From Sphingobacteriaceae bacterium (GTDB lineage: Bacteria > Bacteroidota > Bacteroidia > Sphingobacteriales > Sphingobacteriaceae), in contig CAHJXH010000005.1 in assembly GCA_903644075.1 (NCBI GenBank), positions 1 to 46,573 of the forward strand: a DNA stretch of 46,573 bases, written 5' to 3'. Below, piece after piece: positions 43,350-46,573 of this stretch (position 1 is the stretch's first letter; the number at the start of each line of letters is the position of its first letter). Position numbers and translations under genes: made by a program. The notes beneath the pieces were generated by a model that ran no database searches, had not been told where the DNA came from, and saw nothing but the letters and a program-made list of their open reading frames with translations.

Positions 43350-44534
43350 ATGTCATTAACAGATTTTCTGTCGCCCGTTGATCTCAGCAGTATAACACCC
43401 AAACAGGGCTATAACCATAGCCAGCTTGGGCATAAGATCAATGTTTTTGCCAATCAGTTTCCCGACCTCGAAGAAGAGAAATTTGATATGGCGATCATCG
43501 GTGTGATGGAAGACCGCCACGCTATTAACAATGAAGGATGCTCAACCGCACCCAATTATGTGCGCGAAAAATTGTATCAACTGCACGAAGGCAGCTTCGC
43601 CGTTAAGATTGCCGACCTGGGCAACATCCGTCGTGGTGCAAGCATTACCGATACTTACGTGGCGCTTAAAACGGTTGTTAATGAGCTGATACGGGATAAC
43701 ATTTTACCCATCATCATAGGCGGTGGTCAGGACCTTACCTACGCCCAGTTTATGGCCTATGAAGACCTGGAGCAGCGGGTTGACCTGGTGGTGATAGACC
43801 AGGCCTTTGATCTGGATGATGACTTTGAGCGGGATATGTCAGAAACTACCTCGGCTTCATTTTTAAGTAAGATCTTCTTGCACGAACCTAATTACCTCTT
43901 CAACTTCAGTAACCTGGGTTACCAGACTTATTTTACCAGTCAGGAAAGTTTGCGCGTAATGGATAAGCTGTTATTCGATGTTCATCGCCTGGGCGAACTG
44001 AGCGGACAAATTAATGTAGCCGAACCGGTGATCCGCAATGCGGGTATGATTAGTTTCGATATAGGGGCCATCCGTGGTGCCGATGCCATGGGGAATGCCA
44101 ACGCCACACCCAATGGTTTTTATGGCGAGGAAGCCTGCCAGATTTGTCGCTACGCCGGTTTTAACGATAAGCTGACTTCAATAGGTTTCTACGAGTTTAA
44201 CCCGGCTTATGATGTTAACGGGCAAACCGCCATGCTGATAGCCCAGATGATTTGGTATTTTGTAGAAGGCTTTTATAACCGCAAGTCCGATTTTCCGCTT
44301 AACCCAAAATCGCAATACCTGATTTATAAAACCACCCTTACGCATGATGACCATGAGCTGGTATTTGTAAAAAGCAAAAAATCAGACCGATGGTGGATGC
44401 AGGTACCTTACCCTGCGAATGGCTCGCTCAATGAGCGTTTTCATTTGGTACCTTGCCGGTATGAGGATTACCAGTTAGCTGTATCCGGCGAGATGCCCGA
44501 CCTGTGGTGGCGCACTTACCAAAAATTAAGCTAA
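43350..44534 (+). CDS. Ureohydrolase-fold (arginase/formimidoylglutamase-like) protein with degraded metal site
   Basis: 394 residues. The alpha/beta ureohydrolase scaffold is clear: DMAIIGVMEDRHAINNEGCSTAPNYVREKLYQL, PIIIGGGQDLTYAQF (124-134), VVIDQAFDLDDDF, GMISFDIGAIRGADA, SIGFYEFNPAYDVNGQTAMLIAQ. In active enzymes these read GGGHS/D, DAHxD and SFDxDxxDP and supply six manganese ligands. Here His is Gln127, the second His is Ala152, and the second Asp is Gly239, so at least three ligands are missing. A 70-residue C-terminal extension (KTTLTHDDHELVFVKSKKSDRWW ...) is not part of arginase. Catalysis as an amidinohydrolase is therefore unlikely; role unknown. Confidence 0.75.
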   Translation: MSLTDFLSPVDLSSITPKQGYNHSQLGHKINVFANQFPDLEEEKFDMAIIGVMEDRHAINNEGCSTAPNYVREKLYQLHEGSFAVKIADLGNIRRGASITDTYVALKTVVNELIRDNILPIIIGGGQDLTYAQFMAYEDLEQRVDLVVIDQAFDLDDDFERDMSETTSASFLSKIFLHEPNYLFNFSNLGYQTYFTSQESLRVMDKLLFDVHRLGELSGQINVAEPVIRNAGMISFDIGAIRGADAMGNANATPNGFYGEEACQICRYAGFNDKLTSIGFYEFNPAYDVNGQTAMLIAQMIWYFVEGFYNRKSDFPLNPKSQYLIYKTTLTHDDHELVFVKSKKSDRWWMQVPYPANGSLNERFHLVPCRYEDYQLAVSGEMPDLWWRTYQKLS

Positions 44535-44592
44535 GCGAGGTTATATCTTTTCGCCTGGTTTTTACGTTAATAAGCCTGAATATTAAGAATTG

Positions 44593-45738
44593 ATGAGAAA
44601 GTTATTTTGCTATATAGCACTTTTTATACCTGCCATTACGTTTGCGCAGGCACCCCAGCCATTTACCATTAAAGGCAAAATTGCCAATGGCACACCCGCA
44701 GGCCGGGTATATTTATTTTACAGCCTTGGCGCTAACCGCATGGTAGATTCATCGATAATTAGCGTGGGGACTTTTACCATAAACGGTACGGTTTTAAACC
44801 CTGTAAATGCAGCCTTAGTATACGACCATAAAGGTGTAGGCCTCGAGAAACTGGACAATACAAGCGCCGATATGCTAAGCCTTTACCTGGAGCCAGGTAC
44901 TATCAATGTGGCTGCAATGGATTCGATAGCCGCCGGTAAAATTACCGGATCGCAAATAAATGATGATAACGGTAAACTGATGGCGCAGCTAAACCCTATT
45001 ATCACTAAAGCTAAAAAGATCCAGTATGATGCGCAGCGTGCAACATTGGCACAGCAACAAAGCGCCGAATACCAGAACTTTGTACAAGGCAGCCTGAAAG
45101 CAATACAGGTACAACAGCAAAATGTGCTGGTATCTTTTATAAAGGGTAACCCTAAAAGTTATCTGAGTTTGCTGGCTTTAAGTTCGATGGGTGGCCCTTC
45201 GGCTGATCCTGCACCGTTGTTGGCCTTATACAAAACGCTCGATCCATCCCTGCAAAGTATGGAAGCAGGCATGCAATTAAAAAAATCGTTAGATGGATTA
45301 ATGGTAACCGGCATTGGTGCCGTGGCCCCCGATTTTACCCAGCCCGATGCGGATGGCAAACCGGTTAAGCTTTCATCGTTCCGCGGTAAATATGTGCTGT
45401 TAGATTTTTGGGCATCATGGTGCGGCCCTTGCCGCCAGGAAAACCCGAACGTAGTGCGGGCTTACAATAAATATAAAAACAAAAACTTCACTATACTGGG
45501 TGTGTCGTTAGATCGCCCGGGCGCCAAAGATACCTGGCAAGCTGCCATTAAAGCTGATGGCCTTGTTTGGACACAAGTATCAGACCCTAAATTCTGGGAC
45601 AACGAAGCTGCCGCCCTTTATGCCGTACGCGCCATCCCCCAAAATTACCTGATTGATCCGCAAGGAAAAATTATTGGTAAAAATTTAAGAGGTGAGGATT
45701 TAGAAAAGAAACTGGCTGAGCTATTCCCGGGTTCTTGA
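44593..45738 (+). CDS. TlpA/ResA-like thioredoxin with N-terminal DUF4369-type domain
   Basis: A 381-residue exported protein: signal peptide (KLFCYIALFIPAITFAQ), an N-terminal beta domain (FTIKGKIANGTPAGRVYLFYSL ... DSSIISVGTFTINGTV) of the DUF4369 type common in Bacteroidota, a helical linker rich in Gln, and a C-terminal thioredoxin fold from APDFTQPDADGKPVKLSSFRGKYVLLDFWASW with the redox pair C277-G-P-C280. The cis-Pro is in AVRAIPQNYLIDP. It likely acts in periplasmic disulfide reduction or cytochrome maturation. ATG at 44593 is chosen over TTG at 44590. Confidence 0.9.
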   Translation: MRKLFCYIALFIPAITFAQAPQPFTIKGKIANGTPAGRVYLFYSLGANRMVDSSIISVGTFTINGTVLNPVNAALVYDHKGVGLEKLDNTSADMLSLYLEPGTINVAAMDSIAAGKITGSQINDDNGKLMAQLNPIITKAKKIQYDAQRATLAQQQSAEYQNFVQGSLKAIQVQQQNVLVSFIKGNPKSYLSLLALSSMGGPSADPAPLLALYKTLDPSLQSMEAGMQLKKSLDGLMVTGIGAVAPDFTQPDADGKPVKLSSFRGKYVLLDFWASWCGPCRQENPNVVRAYNKYKNKNFTILGVSLDRPGAKDTWQAAIKADGLVWTQVSDPKFWDNEAAALYAVRAIPQNYLIDPQGKIIGKNLRGEDLEKKLAELFPGS

Positions 45739-45770
45739 GGATAGATGCAAGAGACAAGAGACAAGATATG

Positions 45771-45803
45771 AAAGGCTGCGAGCAATCGCGGCCTTTTTTG
45801 TTT
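45771..45803 (+). terminator. Rho-independent terminator after the thioredoxin gene
   Basis: An 11-bp stem (45771-45781 with 45786-45796, one mismatch), GCAA loop, T-run. Confidence 0.85.
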
Positions 45804-45823
45804 TCTCCACCTATCATCTCCAC

Positions 45824-45923
45824 CCGTCATGCTGAATTTATTTCAGCACCCCACTGGACAGGTCTATACTTTGCATATTATACACTTAGCACGTGGGGTG
45901 CCGAAATAAATTCGGCATGACGG
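45824..45923. repeat. MITE-like inverted-repeat element (31-bp arms)
   Basis: The left arm 45824-45854 and right arm 45893-45923 are inverted copies with two mismatches (CCGTCATGC..GAATTTATTTC..GCACCCCAC), separated by 38 nt. It lies in the spacer between convergent genes, has no coding content and could fold as a long hairpin. Confidence 0.85.
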
Positions 45924-45968
45924 TTTTGTAAATATGACGCGCGGGAGATAGTCCTTATTCCTTACTCT

Positions 45969-46553
45969 TTATTCCTTACTCTTCATTTTTGATACCGCGC
46001 TCCTGATACGGCTCAACGATACCGAAGTAATACCCAGATACGATGCGATATAATGCTGAGGCACGCGTTTAATAATTTCGGGCCGCTCTTTCATCAGGTT
46101 AATAAAACGCTCTTTAGGGGTATCCCTGATGAACGACATAAAATGCCGCATATAGTTAAGCTGGCGGTCCAGGCTGATTTCTGCAAGTGTTTGTTTGCCC
46201 GCCGGGGTAGTTTCTATATCGGCTATGATCTGTTCCCAGTCCTTCTTGCCGACCCAATATATAATACTGGGTTCAATTGTTTCGAGCGTATAAATACTGG
46301 GGATATTCCGCCGGAAGCTTTCAAGAGAAGAAACGCTCTGCCCTTCAAAAAAGAACTGGAGCGTTAAGTCGCGGCCTTTGTTATTGAACCACGCGCGGAT
46401 GCAGCCTTTCTCGATATGCCAGGCTTTTTTTGATACATCGCCCTCATGCAGCAGTATGGTTTTAGCCGGAACTTCTATGCGATGAAACATGTTCTTGTAC
46501 TCCTCCCATTTGGGTGCTAAATGCGGAAAATTGTTTTGGAGTTGCTCGAGCAT
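45969..46553 (-). CDS. Crp/Fnr-family transcriptional regulator
   Basis: A 194-residue regulator. Residues 20-115 form a cyclic-nucleotide-binding-type beta roll (RIEVPAKTILLHEGDVSKKAWHIEKGCIRAWF; LQFFFEGQSVSSLESF), a long dimer helix follows, and the C-terminal helix-turn-helix is RVPQHYIASYLGITSVSLSRIRSAV. The cAMP-phosphate-binding residues of CRP are not all present, so the ligand is unknown. Similar short regulators are numerous in Bacteroidota. No signal for its target; the upstream end of the gene is 20 nt from the window edge. Confidence 0.9.
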   Translation of the reverse strand: MLEQLQNNFPHLAPKWEEYKNMFHRIEVPAKTILLHEGDVSKKAWHIEKGCIRAWFNNKGRDLTLQFFFEGQSVSSLESFRRNIPSIYTLETIEPSIIYWVGKKDWEQIIADIETTPAGKQTLAEISLDRQLNYMRHFMSFIRDTPKERFINLMKERPEIIKRVPQHYIASYLGITSVSLSRIRSAVSKMKSKE

Positions 46554-46573
46554 AAAGTAAAAGTAAAGAAAAA

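Noticed and set aside
43350..44534. Functional arginase or formimidoylglutamase
   Set aside because: Three of six manganese ligands are substituted, so only the fold is assigned.

Overview
This 46.6 kb window reads as a chromosomal segment of a Bacteroidota bacterium, most likely family Sphingobacteriaceae (Mucilaginibacter/Pedobacter-like). That is an inference from gene content and promoter style; no 16S is present. The evidence is SprA of the type IX secretion system next to ruvA, several TAnnTTTG-type minus-7 promoter elements, weak Shine-Dalgarno usage, SusC-like Plug domains, DUF2807 proteins, and many hairpin-rich intergenic repeats.

Layout. 1-11.1 kb: the 3' end of ruvA, the giant T9SS translocon gene sprA (TTG start), a tandem pair of secreted DUF2807 proteins on the minus strand, and an AsmA-like membrane protein. 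11.4-19.3 kb: a plus-strand block of miaB, a sigma-54-type activator, lptE, a TPR-like acidic protein, secG, groES and groEL (tRNA modification, envelope assembly, chaperones). 19.4-23.3 kb: a polytopic membrane protein, MscS, L-serine dehydratase and a small secreted basic peptide. 23.3-26.1 kb: a minus-strand trio (phosphopantetheinyl transferase, LipB, SGNH lipoprotein) divergent from dCTP deaminase. 26.1-31.7 kb: two tandem 0.9 kaa paralogues joining an alpha-2-macroglobulin-like N-terminus to a TonB-receptor Plug domain without a barrel. 31.8-39.7 kb: a CBM9-like Gly-rich secreted protein, ClpS, BCAT, a membrane protein, tryptophan 2,3-dioxygenase, a ClC transporter under a fluoride riboswitch, a universal stress protein, and a SerB phosphatase fused to a gutted SerA that keeps its ACT domain. 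39.7-42.3 kb: an AT-rich accessory patch bounded and split by a GC-rich dispersed repeat, with an orphan membrane protein, a frameshifted HEPN-like gene and a HicBA-like pair. 42.3-46.6 kb: an SDR epimerase, a degenerate ureohydrolase, a TlpA-like thioredoxin and a Crp/Fnr regulator.

The most interesting signals are: (1) the fluoride riboswitch plus GREGT-type ClC, which re-identifies a 'chloride channel' as a probable F-/H+ antiporter; (2) a palindromic repeat that has become an in-frame 28-residue insert of MiaB; (3) a tandem duplication that carried the sprA tail and its terminator along with a DUF2807 gene; (4) the SerB-ACT fusion, which keeps the serine-binding residues of SerA but has lost the whole NAD domain; (5) the ureohydrolase-fold protein missing half of its metal ligands; (6) the tandem MG2-Plug proteins; and (7) several families of dispersed palindromic repeats, including one directly repeated array. 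No tRNA, rRNA, CRISPR array, transposase or prophage gene was seen.
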